Assembly: GCA_964030785.1 (NCBI GenBank)
Contig: OZ034969.1
Coordinates: 48,805,701-48,869,700, forward strand
Direction of reading: 5' to 3'
Source of the DNA: Siderastrea siderea
Taxonomy: Eukaryota > Cnidaria > Anthozoa > Scleractinia > Rhizangiidae
DNA: 64,000 bases
The position numbers and the translations under genes were made by a program. Below the pieces are notes generated by a model. The model did no database searches. It was given only the letters and a program-made list of their open reading frames with translations, and had not been told where the DNA came from. Below are positions 21,498-32,046 of this stretch, in pieces; position 1 is the first letter of the stretch; the number at the start of each line of letters is the position of its first letter.

Positions 21498-23751
21498 GTT
21501 GGTATATACAATCTGTTTACACTAGATGTTAATAATAAAATAACATTATTAATTTCTTTATTTTTAAATTCCTTATGTCACTCCTCTCCCATAATTATAC
21601 ATTACACACAATAGATTCCAAGTTAGGGTTACTGGAAAACACCAGGAAATGTTACTTTGCTTTTTCCTCCTCTTGTTTACCCTTTGCACTCAAGAGCATC
21701 TGGAAATAAAGTCAAAGAAAAGTCCCAGACATCACTCAATGTAAACTGTTGAAAAATAAGTGTTATCACAGGAAAGTACTGTTCAACTAGCTTTTATGAA
21801 AAGTCACCTGAGGATTTCATTGACAAACTCAAAAGCTGGAACCATATTACTTGTTCTTCCTAATTTCCTGTTCTTTTCATAGCTGTAAGTAATTGAAAAG
21901 TCTTAAAATTCCTTATCCAAAAGGTTCCAAAATAACAACCAAGATAGATGGATAGATAGGTGCTTTTATTTGAATGGGGTAACTCATTCAGTATTAACAA
22001 CATAAAAACTGTTATCAATAGAGGTCCTATAAATAACAGCTAGCATAAAAACTACATCATTAGAAAATACTTGAATAAGAAAGTACAATATTCAGAATCG
22101 CGCCGCTCGCGTTCTGACTTTCTCTAATTATGACTGCAGTACCAGTGAATTATTTCAAAATTTAAAGTGGTCGAAACTTGTCCATCAGCGCGCAGTTAGT
22201 AAAGCAATAATGATGCATAGCATTGTAAATAACACTGCTCCAGAATATCTGACTTCCCGTTTTGTCCGTCGCTGTGATTTAACTAGTTATAACCTTAGAG
22301 AGAATGAATACAAGCTTGCTGTTCCGCAACCCCGTACTGAATTTTACAAAAGAAGTCTTTCTTACAGCGGTAGTGTGTTATGGAACGGCTTGCCTCTGGA
22401 GGTGCGGCAATTGACATCCCCCAGTATATTTAAGGGAAAATTAAGAGACATAAATTTCGATTGACAAATAATTTAATTAGCGATATTCTGTTTTTACACA
22501 CGGCCTCCTTGAAAAGCAGGTGTTTTCTTTTCATCTTTATTATTTTAGTTTCTTTTATCTTAGTTTTCAGATTAGTTAGGAAGTTAGTTTTTTCTATACT
22601 TCAATGTAAATGTATACCTGAAGGAAATACCGTGTTTAAATAAAGTTACCTTACCTTACCTTACCTTACAATAAATACAAAAACCACCAGCTGCTTCTTC
22701 AGTGAAAAAAGGCACAGGGAAATCTTATTCACATCAAAATGTTTGTGTCAATCAACTTGTGCATGTTCATTCAGGGGTGACAAACTATGAACTTTCAGTT
22801 CACTTATTTTTGGTGCAGCAAAAGCAAACAAAAAAGATTGTAGCAAGCATGGGACAAAGAAAAACTTGTAGCCCATGACCTTCCATACACCAGTCAGGTG
22901 CTATAACAACTGAGTCACTGGGAGACTTGTGGTGAACAAGGTCATAATATTATTTAAATAAATAATAAATTTCTATGGTGCCATTTCTCAAGGGTACAAT
23001 CATATATGGCACTTTACAAAATTTATATTGCATATTTACTGGGTTTATTGCAACATCTGTCCTACATACTGCTAGGGTCAGCAGTGTTGAAAGCACTATG
23101 GGTGGTAATAAACAAAGAAAGATGCCGATGATAAATGTCAAGTTTGGAAAGAAATAAGAAGGATGGAATAATCAGTCGACATGAGCGTGGGGCAAAGAAA
23201 AAATCTGAGTCCCCAGTTGAAATCAAACCCGCGACTTCTCATACACTGGTCAGGCACTCTAACAAGGGTTATTGTAAAGAAAAAGATCACATGAGCTTAA
23301 GCTTGTCCATTTGGTGGCAATATTGAGTTGTTGTAAAGTGGGATTCTGCTGCACTTGATATTATTGATTATTAATTAATCACTGCTTCTCCTTACAGAGG
23401 TGGTATTTCTCAACGTCATTTTCACCAGTTGACAAGTGGATTCACTCCAACTCACCATTCATGGCAGCACACCTGGAGGAGTGCAAGTACTTTGATCACT
23501 GTGTTCCTTCAGGGCAGTTCAGTTACTGTTTTATTGTTCAGCCTGATGATCAAGCTAGTGGCGGCAGTAGTGGTGAATGCAGTGAGATAGGTCTTGAATA
23601 TGCTCCGGGGCATGAGGAAGATCAGATTGATCAAATAACACTGGAATGCCAAATGGGTGAAGAGAGTGTAACAGATAGTGATGCAGAAACATCAACTTCA
23701 GATTCTGAGTCGGAATCTCGGGAAGTAGAAAATCAGAAAGCTAATACCTAA
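20070..23751 (+). CDS. FBXO30: F-box protein with TRAF-type zinc finger, FBXO30/FBXO40 family
   Basis: The likely role is substrate receptor of an SCF (SKP1-CUL1-F-box) ubiquitin ligase. Exons are 20070-21497 (476 codons, phase 0, donor AAG|GTTGGT) and 23398-23751 (117 codons plus TAA; acceptor CTTACAG), giving 593 residues. Residues 6-95 hold a Cys/His-rich TRAF-type zinc finger (CENC near 9-12, CEYGC, CPASVIFCTMEWNRYPV). A second Cys/His block starts at C309 (CNQVFRRDEYSGHF, then HRCPLAQYGC). The F-box is about residues 411-455 (LPLEILEKIASHLDGFSLCN). Exon 2 adds WYFSTSFSPVDKWIHSNSPF and AAHLEEC, which follows the F-box in this family. The centre and last 40 residues are acidic and Ser-rich. 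An upstream in-frame Met at 20016 is possible, but 20070 fits the family N-terminus better. Vertebrate members are longer (700-750 residues). It could be either paralogue's ancestor. Confidence 0.9.
22092..22669 (+). mobile_element. 5'-truncated non-LTR retrotransposon 3' end (L2/CR1-like)
   Basis: The frame 22093-22464 encodes the typical C-terminal tail of a non-LTR reverse transcriptase. Landmarks are QNRAARVLTF, LKWSKLVHQRA, MMHSIVNNTAPEYLTSRF, LRENEYKLAVPQPRTEF and YSGSVLWNGLPLEVRQ, then a stop. A 3' UTR follows and ends in four CTTAC/CCTTA repeats at 22646-22669. The catalytic domain is absent, so the copy is dead on arrival. Confidence 0.85.
22842..22929 (-). mobile_element. tRNA-derived SINE copy
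   Basis: On the minus strand: CTCCCAGTGACTCAGTTG (A-box-like), then GACTGGTGTATGGAAGGTC, then a degraded B-box and TTTTTCTTTGTCCCATGC. The same order occurs in the copy at 42565-42835. Confidence 0.65.
23183..23275 (-). mobile_element. tRNA-derived SINE copy, 5' degraded
   Basis: On the minus strand: TTAGAGTGCCTGACCAGTG, then GGGTTTGATTTCAACTGGGG (B-box region), then ATTTTTTCTTTGCCCCACGC. The extreme 5' end with the A-box is damaged. Confidence 0.65.
23398..23751 (+). CDS. FBXO30: F-box gene exon 2 (C-terminus)
   Basis: Opens with RWYFSTSFSPVDKW in the phase required by exon 1, and ends in an acidic serine-rich tail (SDAETSTSDSESESREVE) before TAA. Confidence 0.85.
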   Translation, partial: RWYFSTSFSPVDKWIHSNSPFMAAHLEECKYFDHCVPSGQFSYCFIVQPDDQASGGSSGECSEIGLEYAPGHEEDQIDQITLECQMGEESVTDSDAETSTSDSESESREVENQKANT

Positions 23752-24313
23752 AATTCCAGTTATTAGCCCCCGTGCTTACCCCCCCCCCCCCCGCCTCCTC
23801 CAGTAATGGGCCCACCAATTTGCCAACAAAACATCATTCTGATTTCCCCCTCCCCACCCTCTAGATATAAGTGTACCATCAGGGTTTTCAATAAGGACTG
23901 GCAGCCGGCAAAACTTGCCAGCTATTCTACATTAACTCGCTGCCTATTTGATTGAGAAATTACCTCATAATTTACGACTATGAAACATTCGCCACAAAAA
24001 ACGGGCTCTGGATCAGCCAAGATTTGTTCATGAAAAACAGAAGAATCTTGCCTGAATTCTGAGTAATTTCAGTGGTGATTTGTGTTTCCTGTTCTGTTCA
24101 AATACCCTAATTCTTGCTCTAGAATGCAGGAAATGCATTCTAAGAGGCCCAAATTTTCGAAATTTTCTGGGGGAGAATACCCCTGGACCCCCTAGAATCT
24201 TGTGCCTTCGGCATGAGTATTTCATTCTCCGCCTACTCCTAACGTTTTGCCACCTACTCAGATTCTCGTTGAAGACCCTGACCACATCTCTTAAAAAGCT
24301 CTTTTTTAAATAA
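23752..24313 (+). other. Probable 3' UTR of the F-box gene
   Basis: Follows the stop. It contains a C-tract at about 23779-23792. An AATAAA at about 24308-24313 could serve as the poly(A) signal. Confidence 0.4.
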
Positions 24314-26767
24314 AATAACAATACACTAAATTGACTATAATACGGTAACTAATCCTTTTGCTGTTGCATAAGCATGGGGCTTGTAATCAGAATTTATGGA
24401 CTTAGTATACATGTACTCTTTGTTGTTAGGCCAAAAAAAGAAATATTATGGTTCTATGGTGGTTTGTTCCCAGAGTGAGTGCTCAGACCATGAAGGATCC
24501 TGTGATCTTTCTCAACATGTACCTAAGTTAAGTGCTCAACTGTTTCAAAAGATCACTTCTTCAAGAGTTCTTATTGTTGGTTTTGGTCCATTTTGTTTGT
24601 TTCTGACAACCACTGCCATTTTCAAACTGATTGCAGTGTAAGGTGGAATCATTAGTTGGGCTTTGAACTTCACGGTTCTCATGTTATTAAAAAGTGCAGA
24701 AACTGGTTGGGAGCAAAAGAAACCCCACGTCTGGGTGTTCTTGTAAAATTATGGGTAGAAATATTTTAATACCTTTATTTTAACTAGCTATTGTTGTGGT
24801 TTAGAGTCTCCTCTTGGAATAAGGTAATAGCTATCCTTTACAAATCATTATCAATGTGATTGAAACTTATGTTTATACATAATTATATTCCCAGATATTA
24901 AGTATTCTTTATGGATAGTTCTTAGTCCCCATTAATGAAGATGCATTACTGATTAATGAAGAGTAATGACTAGAGTAGAGTTGCTTTATTATGGAGGAAC
25001 TGTATTAAAATAATATATGGCCAAAAATTGATATCAAAAGATGTTAATTTTATGCTAAATTGAAATTGTTGCTGTTTCAGAATATATTTTATATTTCTAT
25101 GTTCTCATGAAGAGGGCTACTTATTATGTATTTTGACTCAAAAAGTGTTGCAAAAATGTTCTTAATTCATTTTTAACTCAAAAAATTAATCAGAAGAGAA
25201 TAGACTATATTATGTAGGTAAAGACTTGTTAAGATTTCTTATGATACTTATTAATTTATACGGTTTTTATTTAAAGCATTCTTGCTTGTGCATTACTGGT
25301 AGTGAAAAAATTAATATGCAAATACAAGTGTTTCTTACAGTAAAGGAAAATTGACATTATATTACGTTTCTTGGAGGAAAATTAACATTATCATTAGGTT
25401 TCATCAGAAACTCATAAGGACTTGTTCAACTCCTTATGAGTTTCTGGTTTCATTGTATATTAGGTTCTTGGAAACCCTTTCACTGATTTAAAATGCTCAG
25501 TCTAGTGTTTCAAGTTTGAAGATGATTTCCTACATGTAAAGTATTCACATGGGTCGAGCAGTTCCTTATGTCCTATTGATTTCTTGATATTTTGCAAATG
25601 AATTTTTTTGCCAGTTTCATACTTGGAGATTTTGGATGTGAAAGGGTTTGTATAGGAGGAGCACAACAGACATATCTGTTAATAAAACCTGAGCAAAAAA
25701 TGCTTTCAACAGCTTTTTTTTTTCAATATTCAGCACGACATGAACACATTGCAGTGTTGTTTGTCAATATACTACAGACTGTCATTGGACAACACTTAAA
25801 GAGGGTGTGTGGAATAAGGCCTTAAGTGACTCCTGATCTAATGTCAAATTCTCCCATTGATTGACAAACATACACTAGTAAAATTGGAAGGAGAATATAG
25901 CAATTCATCAGTTGCTTGGGGCTTTATTCCAGGCACCCCTTCAATATGTGGCATGAGACTTAAAAGTTCTTGCATCTTGATTGGTGAGTTGCATTGAAAT
26001 GAAAGCCACAATAAATCTTGAAAGATGTCAGAAACTAATAATTAAAAAATTAAAAATTATTCGTCAGTTACAGCAGTATGTTGCACTACAGTGTAACAGC
26101 AACAATCAAGTTTTGGCAGGGGCGGGGGGAGTTGTGATTTATAATATGGGTCTCTCAGTTTTGATTTCATCCCAAATAATTGTGCCAGAAAGTTGTTTGG
26201 GGGCACAGTTTCAATTCATTCTCAACCCTAAGAGATATCAATTATGATAAGAAGTTACTGTTCAATTGTTTTGGGCATACCAGGATAATTTTAACAGTTG
26301 TTATTTTAGACTGATTTAACTCACTAATTGGTACAAGACCACAATTTTGGCCTCTAAAGGTATGACAACTACCCCTGGCACCCCTCCCCCCAATCATTTG
26401 AATTTGGTACCCCCCTTCCCCTTGGAGGTCATTAATTTCCATGTGCTATGGTTAAGGTCACCCGTACTCTTGTGCACTGTTGTGGCAGTGTTTCAGTTAC
26501 AAGTACAATTAACCCTTTTCATGAATGCGAAAGGAATGGTGCCAAGTGTCCATATATGGGTCTAAATGTTGGTCCCTCTTGGACAAGGTGAATTGTCCTT
26601 GATAAAGTGGTGTCTGTATTATGGAGGTGTCAGTATTATGGAGAGATTAGTGAGAGAAGGAGGTTGGACTTTTCAAGGTGCACAACAGACTAAGGAACCA
26701 ACCAGTGTGAGGAAATGATAATTGTACATAAACGTTGAATATGAACACTGTTGTAACATGCTGTTGA
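24314..26767. other. Intergenic stretch
   Basis: AT-rich. A 15-bp hairpin (AGAAACTCATAAGGA and its complement) lies at about 25405-25446. The 81-codon ORF at 24396-24641 has no recognisable domain. No gene is supported. Confidence 0.5.
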
Positions 26768-26773
26768 GTTGTA

Positions 26774-27049
26774 CAGAGCTGCAAATAACCGTCGGTCATT
26801 GTACAATGTCCGACTAAAATCGGCCGATGTCCGACGAAATCTTGACTTTGGTGGGACATTATGTCCGGACAAATATTTTAATCAAATGATAAGTAAATAA
26901 TGATAAGAAATAATTATTTCAAAAAGACTTCCCCTTAAAAATTATAATTAAAAAAGGAAACGCCCGACCACATTTCTATTTGTCCGACCAAAATGGAGAC
27001 TTGGTCGGACATATGTCCTTTCGACAAAGAAAAATTATTTGCAGCCCTG
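26774..27049. mobile_element. hAT-like MITE
   Basis: The ends CAGAGCTGCAAATAA and TTATTTGCAGCCCTG are inverted and close to the common hAT tip CAGGGCTGCAAAT. GTTGTA flanks both ends (26768-26773 and 27050-27055), i.e. six of an expected 8-bp target duplication. Inside, TGTCCGAC/GTCGGACA words occur in both orientations. No transposase. Confidence 0.75.
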
Positions 27050-27055
27050 GTTGTA

Positions 27056-28870
27056 TGAGGCTTGTATTTCAATAGTAGTTTAGGGTGTCAGATCCCAAAA
27101 AGCTGTCATGACAGGAATTTTTTTTTGTAATTTTTAAATTGTCATATGCAATGCATCATTTGACACATTGCTACATGATATTCTTAATGATATCTTGCAT
27201 TGTTTTACAGGATAATAGGTGAGGGTGACACTTTCAAACACTTAGTGAAACTCAAAGCTGGGTCCATTATTAGATTTGCCATACTGGATAGGGCAAAAAT
27301 GTGAAGTTTTGTAGAAATCTGATCTAAACTCGAGGAAATATAGAACTTTGAATTTTTGCTATTTTTACAAAGACCTGTGGCCTGCAAGCACACATAGCCG
27401 GCATGCCATTTATTATTTGTAATTGCAGTTTTTCCTCCAGTTTAATTCAGATCTCTACAAAACTCCCTGATATAATCATTTACAAAATGTCGGGCTAATT
27501 GCAAAATGTGCTATCACTTGACATAACATTACAAACTGTAAAAAGGAGAGGTTTATGTCAAAACAAATTCAACTGAAACCTCAATTCTACCCAAAGACCA
27601 GGCCACAGAGGACAGAGCTGCACCTATTTCCATCCAAATTTCCCTTTAAAAATATAACCCAACCACCCACCCCCCCCCCCCCCCCAAAAAAAAATGCAGA
27701 ATTTCCCCCAACTCACCGCCCAACACCCCATGAAAAGCCGGTACAGTGACAGTTGCATGCCACATCTCTTGGGCAGCCTGCTGGCTGCATGTGATCACAT
27801 TTTTATTTGCCCTTTCACCTTTTGTAAGCATAAAACGGTTAGCTTTCTTTCTTAAGAAAACGCAAGCAATCAGTTATTGTTTTGAGAAATATGTTTTATT
27901 ATCAAGGTAAACTCATAATAAATAAGAGTCAACTTACACACCATGAAAAAATACATTTTTTAGAAAACCTGAAATTCCGAGAACGTCGTAGTGGTAACCT
28001 GTGATCAAGCCTTCTAGAATCTTGTGTATCTGGGAAGAGAAGTTCACCTTTAATTTGCAGTGCTCTGTTTTGTTTCCTCTCGATTGACTTGGAAAAGTAA
28101 AACCTGATTGCAGGCTACTGCTTAGTGGTAGGAGATTTTCAACAAATAGCCAAGCATAGCTGTGAAGGAGGAGGGGTAAAAACGGGGAGAAAAAGAAGGA
28201 ACGCCCCCCTCCCTCCCCCAGCTACGTAGGCTACAAAAAAAAAAATTCACCATTGTGTACTAATGTAATATACCCTATTCCACAAAAACATGTCACATTC
28301 GTGTTTAGCAAAAACATCATACAGCAGTACTCGACTGTTAATAAATTACATTTGAATCTCGACAACTTGAACGTCTTGCTAACTTGAAGCAAAAGCAGCT
28401 ACCCTGCTTCACAGTAATCTACTCCCTAGAATTTGAAGTTTCGATATGTGTTTTGGGTCGCTATTTTACGTTTCGAGTTTTATCGAAATTCTACCGTAAG
28501 GCATTTCCAAGTTGTCTGAAGTCTCCTTGTTGCAAGTGTGAGGTTCCAAACGAGAAAAAGTTTAACTTGCAAGAAGGAAAACCAGTACGAACCCGGAGGG
28601 TTTTGCCCTTCACCTCATTTTAAAACAGTCTTAGAAATAATCATAACGGAAACTGACTACTGTTAATTGAAGGTTTTAAAAATTTAACCTATACAATAAA
28701 CCGTGCAATACGTTTTGTTTTAATTTTTGAAAGATAACTGGGCTAAGAGAAAGTTCATTTGCCAGCCAAGGGCAACAAAACGCCGAAAAAATATACTTAG
28801 TCTCTTTCTCCAGTAAAGGATATGAGCGCGATTTTTTCACACCCAGGGGTTTTGTTTTCAGTATTCGAAA
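27056..28870. other. Intergenic stretch
   Basis: Holds a C-tract followed by an A-tract at 27668-27693 and a degraded GC-rich block near 28155-28240 ending GCTACGTAGGCTAC, resembling the 37695-37855 family. No gene is supported. Confidence 0.5.
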
Positions 28871-29038
28871 AATGTATTTTGTAATGTTTCGGTATGTAAC
28901 TGAAGTATGCAGGAATGTATTCATAAGATTGTGTTAATGATTTAGTTGTTTATTAATCCTGTGGGATTCGTTTGGTTATTTAAGAGATTGTAAGTTATGC
29001 AGAAACCATTCGAAGGCATCTCTTTATACTTGCTTTTA
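28871..29038 (+). repeat. Split direct repeat A1 of the Ngaro-like element
   Basis: 168 bp starting AATGTATTTTGTAATG and ending TTGCTTTTA, matching A2 at 32661-32828 base for base as far as I can read. Confidence 0.93.
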
Positions 29039-29041
29039 GTG

Positions 29042-29830
29042 ATGTCCGTTTCCGAACAGCACGATATTCCTCGTGATTCCCAAAGTACTACGCCTCCTGA
29101 ACATGAGGATTCCTTGTCTAATGCCGAAACCCTTCGGTTATTTTCACAACTGTTAGACTCTAAGCTTGATCAGAAGTTCACTTCTTTCAAGCGCGTACTT
29201 GAAGAGAAAGACAACCTTACACAGAGCCAGCTAAAGAAGCTGAAAACTGAAACGAAAGCTTCGAATACCTTTAATTATAAAGGTAACAGAGTACAGTTCG
29301 AGTTTAATCTCAACGTCCTCGACCAAATCGAGACGGCCTCTAAGAACCTTCGCGCAGGGAAAGTCTCTTCTGCAACTTCCGATCTCGAAGAAGCAAAGAA
29401 GCTCATCGATAAGCGCAACAAACTTGTGCGTTTCGCCGACAAGAGCCCCGCAGGTTGGACTGCTGTTGAAGAGTATGAGTCCGACGAACTCGCCGACGAT
29501 TCAGAAGACGAGAAAAAGCTCCGTTCAGCCGAGAAGAGGGCGCTGTCGAAGATTCGTGAAAAGAAAAGAAAATTTCAACCTGCCCGTCCCAGAGCTCCGC
29601 AGCGTGAGTCAGCAACGGAAACCCAAACTTCTTTCTCGGCTGCTCCTGCTCAGCATTCTTTCAATCTTCAACAGCCCTTTCGCCATCAGTCCTTTCGTGC
29701 AAGACAACCAGTTCCCGCTGACAAATGTTTCAGCTGCGGCCAACGCGGACATTGGGCAAATTCCTCAGTTTGTCCCAGTCGCAACAACCTCACTCGAAAC
29801 CCACCGAGCACCAAACCAACAAACGGATGA
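29042..29830 (+). CDS. Gag-like ORF of the Ngaro-like element
   Basis: About 262 residues from the Met at 29042 (MSVSEQHDIPRDSQ), which lies just after A1. An alternative Met at 28997 would start inside A1. The central part is charged (FKRVLEEKDNLTQSQLKKLK, acidic SDELADDSEDEKK), consistent with a coiled-coil or assembly region. Near the C-terminus is CFSCGQRGHWANSSVCP, a zinc knuckle of the C-x2-C-x4-H type followed by a final Cys. It is probably the RNA-binding structural protein. It stops at 29828-29830, and the RT frame overlaps its 3' part in the +1 frame. Confidence 0.75.
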   Translation: MSVSEQHDIPRDSQSTTPPEHEDSLSNAETLRLFSQLLDSKLDQKFTSFKRVLEEKDNLTQSQLKKLKTETKASNTFNYKGNRVQFEFNLNVLDQIETASKNLRAGKVSSATSDLEEAKKLIDKRNKLVRFADKSPAGWTAVEEYESDELADDSEDEKKLRSAEKRALSKIREKKRKFQPARPRAPQRESATETQTSFSAAPAQHSFNLQQPFRHQSFRARQPVPADKCFSCGQRGHWANSSVCPSRNNLTRNPPSTKPTNG

Positions 29831-29831
29831 T

Positions 29832-31928
29832 GGGTCCAGGGACAAATACGATGCTGCCTTAAAACGATTGGGACAAGATGAGTATCCTTTACCTGTATCT
29901 CCAGTGAATTCTCTGGGCGATTGTGACCCAGTTGACTTTTTCTACCAATTGACTGGCGATCCTAATTTTCATGATTCTCCGGAAATTTGTCCGGATTATC
30001 AAGAGGACGTGCAGAACATTGCCGTTAAAGGAAGATTAAGGCGTAATATTAGTTTCTGGGAGTATATAGGCGCTTCTTGGTTTATTCGCCAAACCATTTT
30101 GGAAGGCTACAAAATTCCTTTTTATTTTACACCTGCTCCTGCCACCTTCGGTAATAATAAGTCTTCCTTGCAGCATGCGGATTTTGTTCACAAAGCAATT
30201 ACTGATCTTTTAGCTGTTGGTTCTGTTGTGGAATGCTCGTCTCCACCTTCAGTAATTAACCCTTTGTCTGTTTCCATTCAGTCTAACGGCAAGAAGAGGC
30301 TAATATTAGACCTCAGGTATCCTAATTCTTTTGTTAAAAAATTCACAATTAAGTTTGAAGACGCTAAAACCATGCTCAATTCATTTATTGACCACTCCCA
30401 AAATTGGTTCTATTCATTTGACATTAAATCGGGATATCACCATATTGATATCTTTCCTCCCGACCAAGACTTTTTGGGGTTTTCTTGGTCATTCAGTGGG
30501 GTAACCAGATATTTTAAGTTCACTGTTTTGCCATTTGGATTATCTACTGGACCTTATATCTTTACTAAAGTTATGAGGCCTCTAGTTAAATATTGGCGCA
30601 GCCAGGCGTACAGGATAGTCGTTTACTTAGATGATGGCTTGGGGGTATGCCCAACATTCGCGTGTTGTCGTTTGGAGGCCTTAGCCGTTAAGTCAGATTT
30701 GTCTCGTGCCGGGTTTGTTCCCAATATGCTTAAGAGTGTTTGGTCCCCGGTGCAGTGCCTTAGATGGTTGGGTTATTTTTGGGATCTTAAGAAGAAATCG
30801 CTCTCGATCCCCAGTGACAAAATTGACAGGCTCTTTACATCAATAGATGACGCACTTTCCCACACCACTATGCCCGCTAGGCAATTAGCTTCTGTCACAG
30901 GCAGTATTATTTCTAATATGCTTGTTATTGGTAATCTTTGTAAGCTTATGACCAAAAACTTGCACAGGGCCTTGGATTGCAGAGCAGGGTGGGAGTCGTC
31001 TGTTATTTTGGATTTGCCATCTCGCAAGGAATTAATTTTCTGGCGGGAAAATTTACTTCGTCTTAATTCTAGGCCCCTTTCAGAGGATGTTCGCCCAGTT
31101 ACTCGGATTGCGTATTCAGACGCTAGCTCTCTGGGCTGTGCCGCCTATTTATCTATGGATGATTTTCCAGTTGCACACAAGAACTGGGACCCACTGGAAA
31201 TGAGTCAAAGCTCCACTTGGAGGGAACTTCATTGTGTTTATTTTGCCCTCCAAAGTTTCGCACTACGTTTGTCTAATAGTTCTGTTAAATGGTTCACTGA
31301 TAATCAAGCAGTCCCTATTATTGTTGATTCGGGCAGCATGAAAGAAGAATTGCATAAATTATCTGTGGATATTTTCTATGTCACCAGGGATTATAATATC
31401 GACTTAGACGTCGAATGGATTCCTCGTTCCCTCAACGATAAAGCGGATTATCTTAGCAAAATCGTTGATTACGATGACTGGAAAGTTAAGGATTGCTATT
31501 TTTACGCACTTACGTCCTACTGGGGACAGTGCTCAGTTGATTGTTTCGCTAGTTCCAAAAATTGCAAAGTTCCTAGGTTCTATTCTAGATTTTACAATCC
31601 GTATTGCCTAGGCGTGGATTCATTTGCTTTCAGCTGGGCTGGCGAGTTTTGCTGGTTAGTCCCTCCTGTCACACTGGTGACCAGAGTCATTCGCCATGTT
31701 TGCCTTTGCAAATGCAAAGGTATATTAGTCATTCCTTATTGGCCTTCCGCACCTTTTTGGCCTCTTCTGGTAGATTCTCAAGGGTCCTTTAATTTATTTG
31801 TTATCGATTACCTCTTCGTTGAGAACGGCAAAGATGTGTTCTTACATGGGTCCAATAAGAATGCTATTTTTGGATCGGAGAATTTTAGCACACCGGTGCT
31901 TTTTCTCTTGCTCGATGGAGCTCTGTGA
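29832..31928 (+). CDS. Reverse transcriptase - RNase H (plus Dam-like region) of the Ngaro-like element
   Basis: The frame is open from 29424 to the TGA at 31926-31928, but homologous sequence begins only after the gag stop. No Met occurs near that point, so expression probably needs a +1 shift, splicing or readthrough. RT landmarks: KKRLILDLRYPN, FYSFDIKSGYHHIDI, FTVLPFGLSTGPYIFTK, and the catalytic YLDD at 30624-30635. RNase H landmarks: AYSDASSLGCAAYL near 31113, WRELHCVYFAL, WFTDNQAV, and VEWIPRSLNDKADYLSK. Downstream, VDCFASSKN...RFYSRFYNP...LVPPVTLVTRVIRHV resembles the Dam-like domain that follows RNase H in DIRS-group elements. Its usual NPPW is LVPP here, so it may be inactive. The frame has no internal stop. 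Confidence 0.88.
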   Translation, partial: GSRDKYDAALKRLGQDEYPLPVSPVNSLGDCDPVDFFYQLTGDPNFHDSPEICPDYQEDVQNIAVKGRLRRNISFWEYIGASWFIRQTILEGYKIPFYFTPAPATFGNNKSSLQHADFVHKAITDLLAVGSVVECSSPPSVINPLSVSIQSNGKKRLILDLRYPNSFVKKFTIKFEDAKTMLNSFIDHSQNWFYSFDIKSGYHHIDIFPPDQDFLGFSWSFSGVTRYFKFTVLPFGLSTGPYIFTKVMRPLVKYWRSQAYRIVVYLDDGLGVCPTFACCRLEALAVKSDLSRAGFVPNMLKSVWSPVQCLRWLGYFWDLKKKSLSIPSDKIDRLFTSIDDALSHTTMPARQLASVTGSIISNMLVIGNLCKLMTKNLHRALDCRAGWESSVILDLPSRKELIFWRENLLRLNSRPLSEDVRPVTRIAYSDASSLGCAAYLSMDDFPVAHKNWDPLEMSQSSTWRELHCVYFALQSFALRLSNSSVKWFTDNQAVPIIVDSGSMKEELHKLSVDIFYVTRDYNIDLDVEWIPRSLNDKADYLSKIVDYDDWKVKDCYFYALTSYWGQCSVDCFASSKNCKVPRFYSRFYNPYCLGVDSFAFSWAGEFCWLVPPVTLVTRVIRHVCLCKCKGILVIPYWPSAPFWPLLVDSQGSFNLFVIDYLFVENGKDVFLHGSNKNAIFGSENFSTPVLFLLLDGAL

Positions 31929-32046
31929 TCGGTTTGGCTAGAAGGCACTGGCCTTCTATGATGCTATATAGGCACTGGCCTTTTGTTGGTGTGCAGCTAT
32001 TCACACCGCCGTTTCACACGGCCATTTCACACATTTTGGAGTATTT

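Larger units (their letters stand above)
21498..23397. other. Intron of the F-box gene
   Basis: A 1.9-kb intron holding a 5'-truncated LINE 3' end and two minus-strand SINE copies, listed separately. The rest is AT-rich and unremarkable. Confidence 0.75.

Noticed and set aside
24396..24641. 81-codon plus-strand ORF (SQSECSDHEGSCDLSQHVPK)
   Set aside because: Considered as a further exon of the F-box gene, but that gene has an in-frame stop at 23751 and no donor links to it. No domain recognised.
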